This document shows positions 23,108-30,726 of a DNA stretch of 64,000 bases, piece by piece. Made by a program: the position numbers and the translations under genes. The stretch lies in assembly GCF_006547145.1 (NCBI RefSeq), contig NZ_CP041244.1:496001-560000 (forward strand), written 5' to 3'. The stretch comes from Actinomadura sp. WMMA1423 (lineage in GTDB: Bacteria; Actinomycetota; Actinomycetes; Streptosporangiales; Streptosporangiaceae). The notes under the pieces are model-generated. The model saw only the letters and a program-made list of their open reading frames with translations. It made no database searches and had not been told where the DNA came from. Every line of letters begins with the position of its first letter. Within the stretch, counting starts at the first letter, position 1.

Positions 23108-24387
23108 TGCGCCTCCCCGGCACCAGCAGCGGCCTCGGTCTTGGCCTTCGCCCTCGCGGCCCTGGGCTTGGCGGCCTTCGCCTTGGGCGGCTTGTGGGTG
23201 CGGAGCACCCGGGCCCGGTAGCGGCCGTACAGTTCGGGCTGCTCGGCCTTGAAACGGTCAAGGTCGAACACCTCCGCGAGGGTCACGTACTCGGCGGCCA
23301 CGTCGGGGTGGTCCTCGGCGAGCTTGCTCCTGCTGAAGGTGCCGTTGGCGCACCAGGACACGGCCTTGTACCCGTCGACCATCCCGAACTCGGCGTCACC
23401 CATCGCACGCCGAAGCCGGTTCTCGACCTCGCGGAGCTGCTCCTCCTCAGCCTTGATCCGGGCCTTGATCGCCTCCTGCTCACCCTTGAGCCGCTTGGTC
23501 TCGTCCGGGTCGAGGATCGTCACCGTTCCGGGCTTGACCCGCCACAGGTGGTTGAGGAGTTCGGTGGTCGCGGCGGAGCCGTCCACGTCAGGCTCGACCC
23601 CACCCACGATGTGGGTGTCGTACCAGCCCTTGGCCCACTCCACGAGGGAGGCGAGGAACTCCTCGTCCCGCTCGATCCGGTACCACTTCAGGTGGTTGCC
23701 GCCGAGGAGGACGGCGACGTATCCGGCGGCCAGTCCGGACACGGCCAGGCCCCAGTGGACCTGGATCGCGACGGAGTCGGGAATGGAGTCCTCGTCCTCG
23801 CCCCACTCGTGGTCCTGGTAGGCCGATCGCTGCTTGCACTCCAGGAGCGCGGAGGCCTCGGGCGGGGTGGCCCGGTGACGGCGGAGCTTGGAGCGTCGTC
23901 GACGCCCGCGGGCCAGGCTCGGGCAGGTCGGGCAGTCCTCGCAGCACGCCTCACACGTCTGCGAGTCGCAGCACGGCGCGACGTCGCCGGGCTCGGCCGG
24001 CATCCCCGGCTGATGGGAGCCGCAGCCGCAGGCCTCCACCACCAGGAAGTCGAGGTTGGCGCCCATCCAGGGCGCTTCCTGGTGGACGAGCATCCCGGGG
24101 CTGGGACGGATACCGCAGCCGCTCTCCTCGGCGAAGGCCTCGGCGATCACCGGCTCCATCCGCTGTCCCCAGCGGGCGGCCTCCTTGACCCGGCTCGCCC
24201 TGGTGTCGGGGCGGGTTCCGCGCATCTCGTGCCACACGGCGAGCGGAGAGGAGTACTCCCCCTTCTCCAGGCCCATGCAGGCCGCGAGACGTGAGGCGGT
24301 CATCCGCTGCGCGCGGGCGGCGTCCCAGTCGCGCTTCTTCGGCTTGGGCGGCAGGAGCCGCCTGCCGGTGGGGGTGGCCAGGGTCAC
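23104..24387 (-). CDS. YqaJ-type exonuclease with Cys-rich insertion
   Basis: 427 residues from GTG 24387, which overlaps the upstream stop (GTGA) and has GGGAGG 8 nt upstream. YqaJ/lambda-exonuclease signatures: ASRLAACMG...SPLAVWHEMRG (31-57), GQRMEP with E78, GANLDF with D113 and LLECKQRS with E183-x-K185. Between D113 and E183 lies an unusual insertion with nine cysteines in 36 residues (120-155), probably a metal cluster. A coiled coil and a Lys/Ala-rich tail follow. It should resect DNA 5' ends and load RecT. Confidence 0.85.
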   Translation of the reverse strand: MTLATPTGRRLLPPKPKKRDWDAARAQRMTASRLAACMGLEKGEYSSPLAVWHEMRGTRPDTRASRVKEAARWGQRMEPVIAEAFAEESGCGIRPSPGMLVHQEAPWMGANLDFLVVEACGCGSHQPGMPAEPGDVAPCCDSQTCEACCEDCPTCPSLARGRRRRSKLRRHRATPPEASALLECKQRSAYQDHEWGEDEDSIPDSVAIQVHWGLAVSGLAAGYVAVLLGGNHLKWYRIERDEEFLASLVEWAKGWYDTHIVGGVEPDVDGSAATTELLNHLWRVKPGTVTILDPDETKRLKGEQEAIKARIKAEEEQLREVENRLRRAMGDAEFGMVDGYKAVSWCANGTFSRSKLAEDHPDVAAEYVTLAEVFDLDRFKAEQPELYGRYRARVLRTHKPPKAKAAKPRAARAKAKTEAAAGAGEAQ

Positions 24388-24686
24388 CACGTCGGCCTCC
24401 CGTCGGGCGCAAGCAGCCCGTCGGCGGCCTCTCGGAGCTCGAAGCTCGCCCCGAAGATGTCGCGCACGGGAGTCTGGTCGGTCCGGTTGTCCATCACGGC
24501 GAAGTACTGGGCGGCCACCTCGAGGTAGTTCTCCCAGCGGGCCTTCCGCTCTTTGGCGCCCCAGTGGGGGGCCAGCTGGCGGAGGGTTTCCTTTGTCCGG
24601 CGGGTGTTGCTCGTGCCGGCCAAGCGGCTCCGCGCCAGCTCCTGGAGGACCTGGTGTCGGTCGGCCTCCGGGATCTTTTGGGTCAC
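24384..24686 (-). CDS. First gene of early operon, unknown
   Basis: 100 residues from GTG 24686 (AGGTGA just upstream). Helical and charged (RRTKETLRQLAPHWGAKERK, ENYLEVAAQYFAVMD), with no recognised motif. It directly follows the operator region and is translationally coupled to the nuclease gene, so it is the first gene of the repressed leftward transcript. It may be an accessory recombination protein. Confidence 0.6.
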   Translation of the reverse strand: MTQKIPEADRHQVLQELARSRLAGTSNTRRTKETLRQLAPHWGAKERKARWENYLEVAAQYFAVMDNRTDQTPVRDIFGASFELREAADGLLAPDGRPTW

Positions 24687-24732
24687 TGGTCACCTGACTT
24701 CGGTTTGGGCATGCATCCTGAACTGCATGTCT

Positions 24733-24846
24733 ATGGGTATGGCCATAACCATAATGGGAGTACCCATAGAACACAAGGGGCTTTATGGGAGAACCCATAG
24801 GCCGTCCGAGCCAACCCGCTTCGAATGCGTATGGGCGTGCCCATAC
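24733..24846. promoter_or_regulatory. Four-site operator array of the XRE repressor
   Basis: Sites of form ATGGG-N4-CCCAT lie at 24733-24746 (one mismatch, GCCAT), 24754-24767, 24785-24798 and 24829-24846 (extended arms GTATGGG/CCCATAC). Centres are 21, 31 and about 46 bp apart. They lie between the divergent repressor gene and the leftward early operon, as expected for an immunity region; the last overlaps the repressor's own promoter. Confidence 0.75.
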
Positions 24847-24849
24847 ACT
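24820..24849 (+). promoter_or_regulatory. Promoter of repressor gene, probably leaderless
   Basis: TTCGAA (24820-24825) and TACACT (24844-24849) are 18 bp apart. The ATG at 24856 lies only 6 nt after the -10 box with no Shine-Dalgarno, so transcription would begin at or near the start codon. Operator site 4 covers the spacer and -10, implying autorepression. Confidence 0.5.
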
Positions 24850-24855
24850 TGGCGC

Positions 24856-25089
24856 ATGACCGACAGGACCTGGTGGCAGTACGTAGTCCGGCACGCCGGC
24901 ACCGAGAACCAGTCGGAGATCGCCCGGCGAATCGGACGCGACCAGTCCTCCCTCAACAAGTGGCCGCAGGGAGCCAAGCCGCGCGTCGAATCGGTCCGCG
25001 CCTTCGCCGAGGCATACCGGCGCCCCATCCTCGAAGCCATGGTCGCCGCCGGCATCCTCAGCGAGGAGGAGGCGCGGCAGGGCCTGTGA
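24856..25089 (+). CDS. XRE-family repressor, immunity candidate
   Basis: 77 residues from ATG 24856. WWQYVVRHAGTENQSEIARR followed by IGRDQSSLNKWPQGAKPRVE is a lambda-Cro/C1-type helix-turn-helix in which QSEIARRIG and DQSSLNKW fill helices 2 and 3. The C-terminal part (FAEAYRRPILEAMVAAGILS) completes the five-helix fold and may dimerise. It is divergent from the early operon and adjoins a palindrome array. No protease-sensitive domain is present, so induction would need another factor. Confidence 0.8.
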   Translation: MTDRTWWQYVVRHAGTENQSEIARRIGRDQSSLNKWPQGAKPRVESVRAFAEAYRRPILEAMVAAGILSEEEARQGL

Positions 25090-25103
25090 GCCCCACCGCG
25101 CGG

Positions 25104-26009
25104 TCACTCGCCACCGACCAGCGCCTGCACCTCGACCCACCGCCGCGACACCGCACCGAGGACGGCCTTTTCCCGCTCCATCCGGTCGGTCGCCGCGCCC
25201 CACAGCCGGTCGTCGCGCCACGCGCTGATCTCGTCCTCGATCAGCCCGGACAGCGTCGCCGGGTCGAGCGCGTCCAGCTCCCAACTCGATGAGCCGTGCT
25301 TGCGGATGTAGCCGCGGGCCCGTGAGTCGGTGAGCTTCGCGGGGTTGGGGGGCGGCCGGTACAGGTCGACCTGGTCCCGGTTCAGCGCGATCCGGCGGAC
25401 CTTGGCGGCGTGGGCGCCGAAGAGGGCGAGGCGGTCGGCGATGTCGCGCGACATGTCGATCCCGCTGGGATCGTGGTCGCCCAGGTGGATCACCACGGGG
25501 TCCTGCCCGGCCTCGGCGTAGCTGGACAGCCGGCGGGCCGCGGCCCACAGCTCCGACTGGCTGGTGTATCCGCGGCAGGAGAAGTACGGGACGTCGTTGC
25601 GGTTGCAGACCCGCTGGATCACGCCGACGAGGGCGTCCTTTTCGATCCAGACCTCGACCCGGTACGGCTGGTCGGCCCAACGGTCGGTGAGGTACTGCGA
25701 TGCGACGGCGTCGATGATCTGGCGGGGGTTGTCCCAGTGGGCGAGGCCCCGCAGATTCCGGGTGCGGTCGACGATGTAATGCCAGTCGATCAGCCCTGCC
25801 AGGCGCGCGTCGGAGACGATGTCGCCAAGCCTCTTGTACTCGGACTGCTGGTTGGGCAGCCAGTCGCGAGAGACGAACTGGTAGTAGAGCTGCCGCAAGG
25901 TCAGGTCATAGCCCTGGGCGGCGTAGTCGGCGCAGATCTCGTTCGCTCGGCGGATGATCGCCTTGCGCTCGGGCGAGAACTGGCGAGGCACGTACTCGAT
26001 GCGCGGCAT
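25104..26009 (-). CDS. Spo11/TopoVI-A-like protein (Mini-A type)
   Basis: 301 residues from ATG 26009 (TGATG coupling). An N-terminal winged-helix-like part contains LTLRQLYYQFV (Y42/Y43), matching the position of the catalytic tyrosine in the 5Y-CAP domain of Spo11 and topoisomerase VI A. A Toprim domain follows: VEVWIEKDAL with E123 and HLGDHDPSGIDM with D178 and D180. No B-subunit (GHKL ATPase) gene is seen. Stand-alone A-like proteins have been described in mobile elements as Mini-A; whether they cut DNA is open. Convergent with the repressor gene. Confidence 0.75.
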   Translation of the reverse strand: MPRIEYVPRQFSPERKAIIRRANEICADYAAQGYDLTLRQLYYQFVSRDWLPNQQSEYKRLGDIVSDARLAGLIDWHYIVDRTRNLRGLAHWDNPRQIIDAVASQYLTDRWADQPYRVEVWIEKDALVGVIQRVCNRNDVPYFSCRGYTSQSELWAAARRLSSYAEAGQDPVVIHLGDHDPSGIDMSRDIADRLALFGAHAAKVRRIALNRDQVDLYRPPPNPAKLTDSRARGYIRKHGSSSWELDALDPATLSGLIEDEISAWRDDRLWGAATDRMEREKAVLGAVSRRWVEVQALVGGE

Positions 26010-26173
26010 CACTGCGTCCGGAAGCCGTGCGAGGAGTCGGCGTCGGCGCACCGGGCAACGACGTCCTCGGGCAGCGGCTCGCGGTGGTCGGCCAGCCGCC
26101 TGTACGTGGGTTCGCTCACGGCAGCGCCGGGCCCCTTCGGGGCGGTGGTCGACTGCTGCATACTCTTCTTCAC
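26009..26173 (-). CDS. Small protein (54 aa) coupled to the Spo11-like gene
   Basis: GTG 26173 follows AGGAGA with 8-nt spacing, and the stop shares one base with the next ATG (TGATG). The product is polar (STTAPKGPG..., EPLPEDVVARCADADSSHGF) with no recognised motif. Its coupling suggests a dedicated partner or leader for the Spo11-like protein. Confidence 0.6.
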   Translation of the reverse strand: MKKSMQQSTTAPKGPGAAVSEPTYRRLADHREPLPEDVVARCADADSSHGFRTQ

Positions 26174-26247
26174 GACCCGGGTCTCCTGTCTGCGGGTCAC
26201 GGCCTGAGCACGGCCCTCGGATTCGCGGTCCGGGGGCCGTTCGCCGT

Positions 26248-26451
26248 CTACGCCGCGGTGGTGTGCTGCCGCCCGGCTCCATGCCGGGCGAGGATGTGGT
26301 CGACCTCGCCCGCGAACAGCGGCGCGAGTCGGGCGATGTGCTGCGGGGTCGGCGCGGGCGCGTGCTCGGCGACTTCGCGGCGGGCCGCCTGTTGGATCGC
26401 CGCGCAGGTCGCGGCGGGGAGCGACGCGCGCAGCTCGGCAAGGGTGCTCAT
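26248..26451 (-). CDS. Small helical protein, unknown
   Basis: 67 residues; ATG 26451 overlaps the upstream stop by 4 nt. Sequence such as LRASLPAATCAAIQQAARRE and QHIARLAPLFAGEVDHILAR indicates three helices. Function unknown; possibly a small regulator in the same transcript as the Spo11-like gene. Confidence 0.55.
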   Translation of the reverse strand: MSTLAELRASLPAATCAAIQQAARREVAEHAPAPTPQHIARLAPLFAGEVDHILARHGAGRQHTTAA

Positions 26452-26720
26452 CCAGCCGCCCGTGCGGCCTCGCGGCGGGCGCGGCGAGCCGCGGCGGACC
26501 GCCGGCCGAGCTCCGAGTAGTACTGGCGCTTGGCTTCCTGGGCTCTCTGGCTGCGCACGTTCTCCGGGAGGGTCCTGTCGGGGTCGACCTCGTTCTCAAA
26601 GCGCTGAAGCGCCGCCATGCGGGCGGGCTTGGTCCGCGCGGCCGGGTCCTCGGTCCGTTCCCACGAGGCCTGAACGGCCTGTTTCGCCCGTTCCCGCCTC
26701 TGCTCCGGCGTCAATGGCAC
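26448..26720 (-). CDS. Basic helical protein, unknown
   Basis: About 90 residues from GTG 26720, or 111 from ATG 26783. The shorter form is preferred because GGGGG precedes it and a TTGCGC...TAGCCT pair, 18 bp apart, lies in the extra segment. It is rich in Arg and Ala (ERAKQAVQASWERTEDPAAR, AAARRARREAARAAG) and may bind nucleic acid. It heads a short minus-strand transcript divergent from the next XRE gene. Confidence 0.5.
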   Translation of the reverse strand: MPLTPEQRRERAKQAVQASWERTEDPAARTKPARMAALQRFENEVDPDRTLPENVRSQRAQEAKRQYYSELGRRSAAARRARREAARAAG

Positions 26721-26975
26721 CAGCCCCCAATATCTCTGCGTGTGCCCAGAGGCTAGAACAGCGCTCCGCTTCTGCGCAAGCACTGATCAGAGAGTCACCG
26801 CTTGCTCTGCGCCGAGACGGAAGTGGGGTGTGGCGGATAGGCAATATGCGCCGCATCTGACCTGCTGGAAGGGCACGTGGAAGCGGCGTCGTGCTAGCGT
26901 CCTGCGACATCGCAACGCTGTACTCACGCGATACCGTCTGCATCGGCGCGGACTCAGACCTCAGAGGGTGGAGCG

Positions 26976-27458
26976 ATGTCCGATCAAGAGCGCATGCTTG
27001 AGGCCCGAAGACGCCGGGAGGAGGCGAAGGCCGAGGCTGCTCGGCGGTTCGGGCAATGGCTCGACGCCGAGATGGCCGAGCGGGGCATGTCCAACGTCGA
27101 ACTCCAGGACCGCATCGGCATCAACAACAGCACGATCGGGTTCTGGCGCCGAGGCATGCGGATGCCCGACGACTGGGCCACGCTGCGGATGATCGCCGAC
27201 GTCATGGAGACGCCGGCGCCCCAACTCGCTGTCTTGATCGGCTGGTTCCGCCCCGACGAGCTCGACGGTGTTGAGGCTCCTGTCCGTACCGAGGAGATTG
27301 CCCGCGCTTGGATCCGCGGCCATCCCGAGCGGACGCTGGAGGAGCTGTACGACTGGATTCAACGAGAGCCGCAGAAGGCGATGTCGGCGGTGATGGCACC
27401 GATAGCCGCTTCCGATTCCGCCCGGCGGCAGCTCGGGATCCGCGACCGCCCTTCATAA
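26976..27458 (+). CDS. XRE-family regulator
   Basis: 160 residues from ATG 26976, with GAGGGTGGAG upstream. Residues 25-80 (FGQWLDAEMAERGMSNVELQ and DRIGINNSTIGFWRRGMRMP) form an XRE helix-turn-helix. The C-terminal half (EEIARAWIRGHPERTLEELY, DWIQREPQKA) is helical and may bind a ligand or dimerise. It lies close to the integrase and may control integration or excision. The 190-bp upstream gap (26784-26975) should hold divergent promoters, none of them clear. Confidence 0.75.
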   Translation: MSDQERMLEARRRREEAKAEAARRFGQWLDAEMAERGMSNVELQDRIGINNSTIGFWRRGMRMPDDWATLRMIADVMETPAPQLAVLIGWFRPDELDGVEAPVRTEEIARAWIRGHPERTLEELYDWIQREPQKAMSAVMAPIAASDSARRQLGIRDRPS

Positions 27459-27611
27459 CGCAGAGTAGCCATTTGCCATGTATACGCTCTCGTAACGTCA
27501 CGATCCGGTTTCGGCGCGTCCGCAGGTAGCCGATCGAACACACCCAAACGTCTAACTGGCGAACTGCCGGGGGTATGGCGATGTCGGAGGCGTTATTGCA
27601 GGGAGTCGGGG

Positions 27612-27875
27612 TTGCGAAGACTGATTCTCCTTCTCACAGGAGCGGCTGCGGCGATCCTCTGGGTCGCACTACCAGAGCTGAGTGAGCGGGTGCGGGAGCC
27701 TCTGCTTGTGTGGGCGGCGATCGCCGTCACGGTGTGGCTGCTCAACGAGCGCCGCCCCGAGCGCACCTATGCGGAACCGGCCTATCAGGCCGGCTTCATC
27801 GCCGGGTTCGACGCGGCGAATCAGGAGGGGGATCCTGGGCGGGCTCACGCGAGCCAGCATGGACGCAGCACCTAG
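27612..27875 (+). CDS. Small membrane protein
   Basis: 87 residues from TTG 27612, chosen because GGGAG lies 6 nt upstream. Two hydrophobic segments (LILLLTGAAAAILWVALPEL and LLVWAAIAVTVWLL) are followed by a polar tail with YQAGFIAGFDAANQ. Similar small proteins accompany actinobacterial elements, but no function is known. Confidence 0.55.
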   Translation: MRRLILLLTGAAAAILWVALPELSERVREPLLVWAAIAVTVWLLNERRPERTYAEPAYQAGFIAGFDAANQEGDPGRAHASQHGRST

Positions 27876-27936
27876 CGTCCCGTGTGCAGCAAGGCCCCGG
27901 CAGCCATGAGCGCGCCGGGGCCTTCAGCATTCAGGG

Positions 27937-29715
27937 TCAGCTGACCAACGCGAACTCTCGCCAGGTCACATCGATCGTCTCCTCGATGGGCACGCCCTTG
28001 CGCCCTCGCCCCACCTTCTTCATCTCCAGCCGAACGAACAGCGTCTTGATCACTTCGCGTTTCCGGAAGAGGTCGAGGCGTTCCCACGCTGCTTCCACGT
28101 CGGTGCGATCGGGCTTCACCAGGCCGCGCAGCACGGGGTACCGCTGGGTGGCGTCGATGTCGGCGTCCACCTCCGCGATCAGTTCGGTCAGGTTCCGCTC
28201 TGTCGCGGCAGCCAACCGGTCGGACATGCCGGTCCGGCCGGCGGTGTCATACAACTCGTCCAGCCGACGTTGCAGCGCGCCGCGTCGTTCCATCAAGGCA
28301 CGCAGATTCGACGCTGACCGCTCGTCCGCGAGGAGCGCATCAGCAGCCTCCGGCGAGCTCAACCATTCGAGAACTAGCTCGATGATGTACAGCTCGGTCG
28401 GCCGGCGCGGGCGGGCCGTGCAGGCCCGGCGGCCAGGGAGCCGCCCCCGCCCCACGCATATGTAGTGCTGATGAGGGCGCGTCTTCTTCGCCCCCTCAGC
28501 TCCTTCGTCGCCGTCCTCACCCTGCACGCTCGTGGTCCCCCCGCATACCGCGCAGGACAAGAGCCCGCTGAGCAGGTACTTCAGAGAGTGATCACGGTTG
28601 GGCCGCCCCTGCGCACGCTTCGCGAACTTCGCTACGAGGGCCAGGTGGTCCTCAACGCTTATGTAGGCGGGCCATACGGCCTCGAACAGGCTGTCATGGT
28701 GACTCCGCAACCCGGCGTACGAGGGGTTGGTGACCAGGGTCCGGATCGAGGACGTCGTGAACTGGCTGTTGGTCCCCGTGAGGATTCCCGCGAACCCGAG
28801 CTCGCGAGCCAAGACGAATTCCTTGTCGCCTTCAAGGCTGCGCCGCAACAACATGTGGACCACACGTTCGCGGGTGAACCACAGCAGGCTCCTGTCGGGC
28901 CGGATCGCTGGATCGAGTGCCCACCACGGCGGCTGCCTGCGGGAATCCGCGTCCAGCAGGTCCTGAAGGCGCGGGTCCAAAGGGCGCCATCCCATGGCGA
29001 ACCGCCCCAGCGGCGTCGGCCACAGCTCCGGCAGCGCGGCGACCGCGATGAACAGGGCCGCGTTGACCGCCCAGAGATTGATCCGCCGCCGGTCATCCTT
29101 CACCTGCCGCAGCAGGGCGCCGTTCGTCGGGCTGTACAGACGGTAGTAGCCGAACAGCAGGCGGCCGTGCGGCTTGCCCGCCTTGGCCTCGTGGGACTTG
29201 TCGCGCATCACCCGCTTCCGCGTGATGCCGACCTCGCGGATGCCGAGCGCGAAGTACAGGTCGAGCTGGAAGGCGTCATCCGGGTCGGCCAAGTCGTACA
29301 CCCGGCCGCTCGCGGCGATCTTGACGTCGCGTTCTTCGCAATGGTGCGCCAGCGTGGCCCACACCAGCCGGTCCCGCGTCAGCCGAGAGGGCTCCCACAC
29401 CACCAGGACATCGATCTCGCCGGCGGCGATCAGCTCCAGGAGCGCCTGCCACTCCTCCCGCACACCACGCGAGTACTTCGAGGCCCCCTTGGAGTTGTCC
29501 ACCCACACGCCGACCAGGTTCCACCCTTCCCTGGCGACATGGGCCCGACCCTCGGTCTCCTGCTGCGCGACCGAGCGCCCCGTGTCTTTCAGGTCATGGG
29601 AGACACGCGCATAGATCGCCGCGCGCAGTGTCCGAACTCCAGCAGGAACAGCCGCTATTGCGCCTGCGCTGCCGCTCGATGACACAGGCAGCTCGCGCCG
29701 AGGTCTGGGGGTCAT
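27937..29715 (-). CDS. int: Large serine recombinase (integrase)
   Basis: 592 residues from ATG 29715. The resolvase-type catalytic domain starts AAIYARVS with nucleophile S39 and contains WEPSRLTRDRLVW and the usual helix E region. The recombinase domain (about 200-300) and a zinc ribbon (CAVCGG ... YICVGRGRLPGRRACTAR) follow, then a coiled-coil segment and a basic C-terminus. This matches phiC31-type integrases, which join attP and attB without host factors. It ends toward the element interior and starts 40 bp from the interrupted host gene. A recombination directionality factor was not identified. Confidence 0.95.
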   Translation of the reverse strand: MTPRPRRELPVSSSGSAGAIAAVPAGVRTLRAAIYARVSHDLKDTGRSVAQQETEGRAHVAREGWNLVGVWVDNSKGASKYSRGVREEWQALLELIAAGEIDVLVVWEPSRLTRDRLVWATLAHHCEERDVKIAASGRVYDLADPDDAFQLDLYFALGIREVGITRKRVMRDKSHEAKAGKPHGRLLFGYYRLYSPTNGALLRQVKDDRRRINLWAVNAALFIAVAALPELWPTPLGRFAMGWRPLDPRLQDLLDADSRRQPPWWALDPAIRPDRSLLWFTRERVVHMLLRRSLEGDKEFVLARELGFAGILTGTNSQFTTSSIRTLVTNPSYAGLRSHHDSLFEAVWPAYISVEDHLALVAKFAKRAQGRPNRDHSLKYLLSGLLSCAVCGGTTSVQGEDGDEGAEGAKKTRPHQHYICVGRGRLPGRRACTARPRRPTELYIIELVLEWLSSPEAADALLADERSASNLRALMERRGALQRRLDELYDTAGRTGMSDRLAAATERNLTELIAEVDADIDATQRYPVLRGLVKPDRTDVEAAWERLDLFRKREVIKTLFVRLEMKKVGRGRKGVPIEETIDVTWREFALVS

Positions 29716-29754
29716 GAACGAACCGTATCGGCATAATTATTGACAGAGGAGGTT
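29716..29754. other. Candidate right attachment junction (attR/attL)
   Basis: The segment between the integrase start and the truncated chromosomal gene contains an AT-rich run (CATAATTATTGAC) unlike the flanks. The chromosomal frame ends at a stop just inside it (29755-29757). Serine-integrase sites are about 40-50 bp with a 2-3 bp core, so the core cannot be fixed without the empty-site sequence. Confidence 0.4.
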
Positions 29755-30519
29755 CTACCCGTCCATGGCGACCTTGCGGTGGCCGTGGACGAACACGTTG
29801 TTGTGCGGCGCCACCTGCCGGTAGTCCATGATCGACATGTAGTAGAAGCCGTTGGAGTCGGTCCGGACGTCGGCCCACTCGCACTCGGGCCTGGCGTAGT
29901 CGCCGCCCGACGCCCAGGGGAAGTTGGTCTTGCAGCCCTCGGGCGAGTAGCCGTTGATCCGGCCGTCCGGGTAGTCCCACGACCCGCCCCGCTGCCCGCC
30001 GAAGTCGAGGCCGCGCAGCGTCATCTCCACCCGGTACTCGGCGGGCAGGTCGCGGGACGAGCGGATGACGACGCCCGCCTGGTGGGCCGGTTCGTCCAGC
30101 CGGGCCACGCCGCCGCGGGACGTGAGCGACGGCGGCGCGTCCGGCCGGCCGTCCCCGTCGGCGTCGCGCGCGGCCAGTTCCGCGGTGAGCCAGCCGCGCT
30201 CGCCGAACGCGAACGACTTGCGGTAGGTCCTCATCCTCGCGAGCTGCTCGCGGAACGCCGGGCCCCCCACCGTGTCGAAGTAGGCGCCGTCGTTGTCGTA
30301 CATGTCCACGTCGTAGGGGCTGGTCGGTCCGTCGCCGTCCGGCCTCCACGGCGTCTTCGCGTCGTCGATGCGCCGGTCGAACGGCTCGGAGGCGACCAGC
30401 CTCCAGCCGTCCCTGGCCCCGGGGCCGCCCCCGTCCGCCCGGGCCGGAGCCGCGCAGAGCGCCGCCGGCATGAGCACGGGCAGGGCCAGCGCCAGGGCGC
30501 CGCGCACGAACTTCCTCAT
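29755..30519 (-). pseudogene. Secreted protein gene truncated at element junction
   Basis: 254 residues from ATG 30519 (GGAAGGCGG upstream). A signal peptide (MRKFVRGALALALPVLMPAA then LCAAPARA) precedes a secreted domain with Gly/Trp/Asp-rich beta sequence (GLDFGGQRGGSWDYPDGRIN, CEWADVRTDSNGFYYMSIMD), suggesting a jelly-roll or concanavalin-like fold; the family was not identified. The frame stops at AMDG just where the integrase region begins, and the C-terminus looks abrupt. The likely explanation is element insertion, with the 3' portion left at the distant junction. Confidence 0.6.
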
Positions 30520-30651
30520 CTGGCCGCCTTCCTCGCCGCGCGGGGCGCGGCGCCGCCGCCGTCCGGTCCACCACCGGCTCGGCACCGTCTTGACGATCTT
30601 CCGTGACGGTAGGCCGGGCCGTCCGCCCATGACCACGGCAAACCTCGACAA

Positions 30652-30667
30652 AGTGGTATTGACCAGT
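30652..30667 (+). promoter_or_regulatory. DasR-like operator overlapping the gntR promoter
   Basis: AGTGGTATTGACCAGT matches the DasR-type consensus (AGTGGTCTAGACCAGT/CT) at 14 of 16 positions. It overlaps TTGACC (30659-30664), which pairs with CATAAC (30681-30686) as a possible promoter for the regulator gene at 30727. Confidence 0.55.
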
Positions 30668-30726
30668 CGCCACAATGAGACATAACGTGTGCCACGACAG
30701 GAACAGCGTCATAGGAGGTGATAGGC

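Larger units (their letters stand above)
1..29754. mobile_element. Integrated phage-like element, left end outside window
   Basis: The right boundary is placed between the serine integrase and a chromosomal gene that stops abruptly at 29755. Inward from the integrase lie an immunity-like region (small XRE repressor with an operator array) and a long minus-strand early operon of recombination, replication and DNA-modification genes with tightly overlapping starts. No capsid, portal, terminase, tail, lysis, FtsK/TraB or type IV secretion gene was recognised. The missing 3' part of the interrupted gene is not found between 1 and 29,754, so the left junction should lie to the left of the window. 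Cargo (STAND pair, kinase-like gene, biosynthesis-like operon) fills the left third. The exact extent is inferred. Confidence 0.7.
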
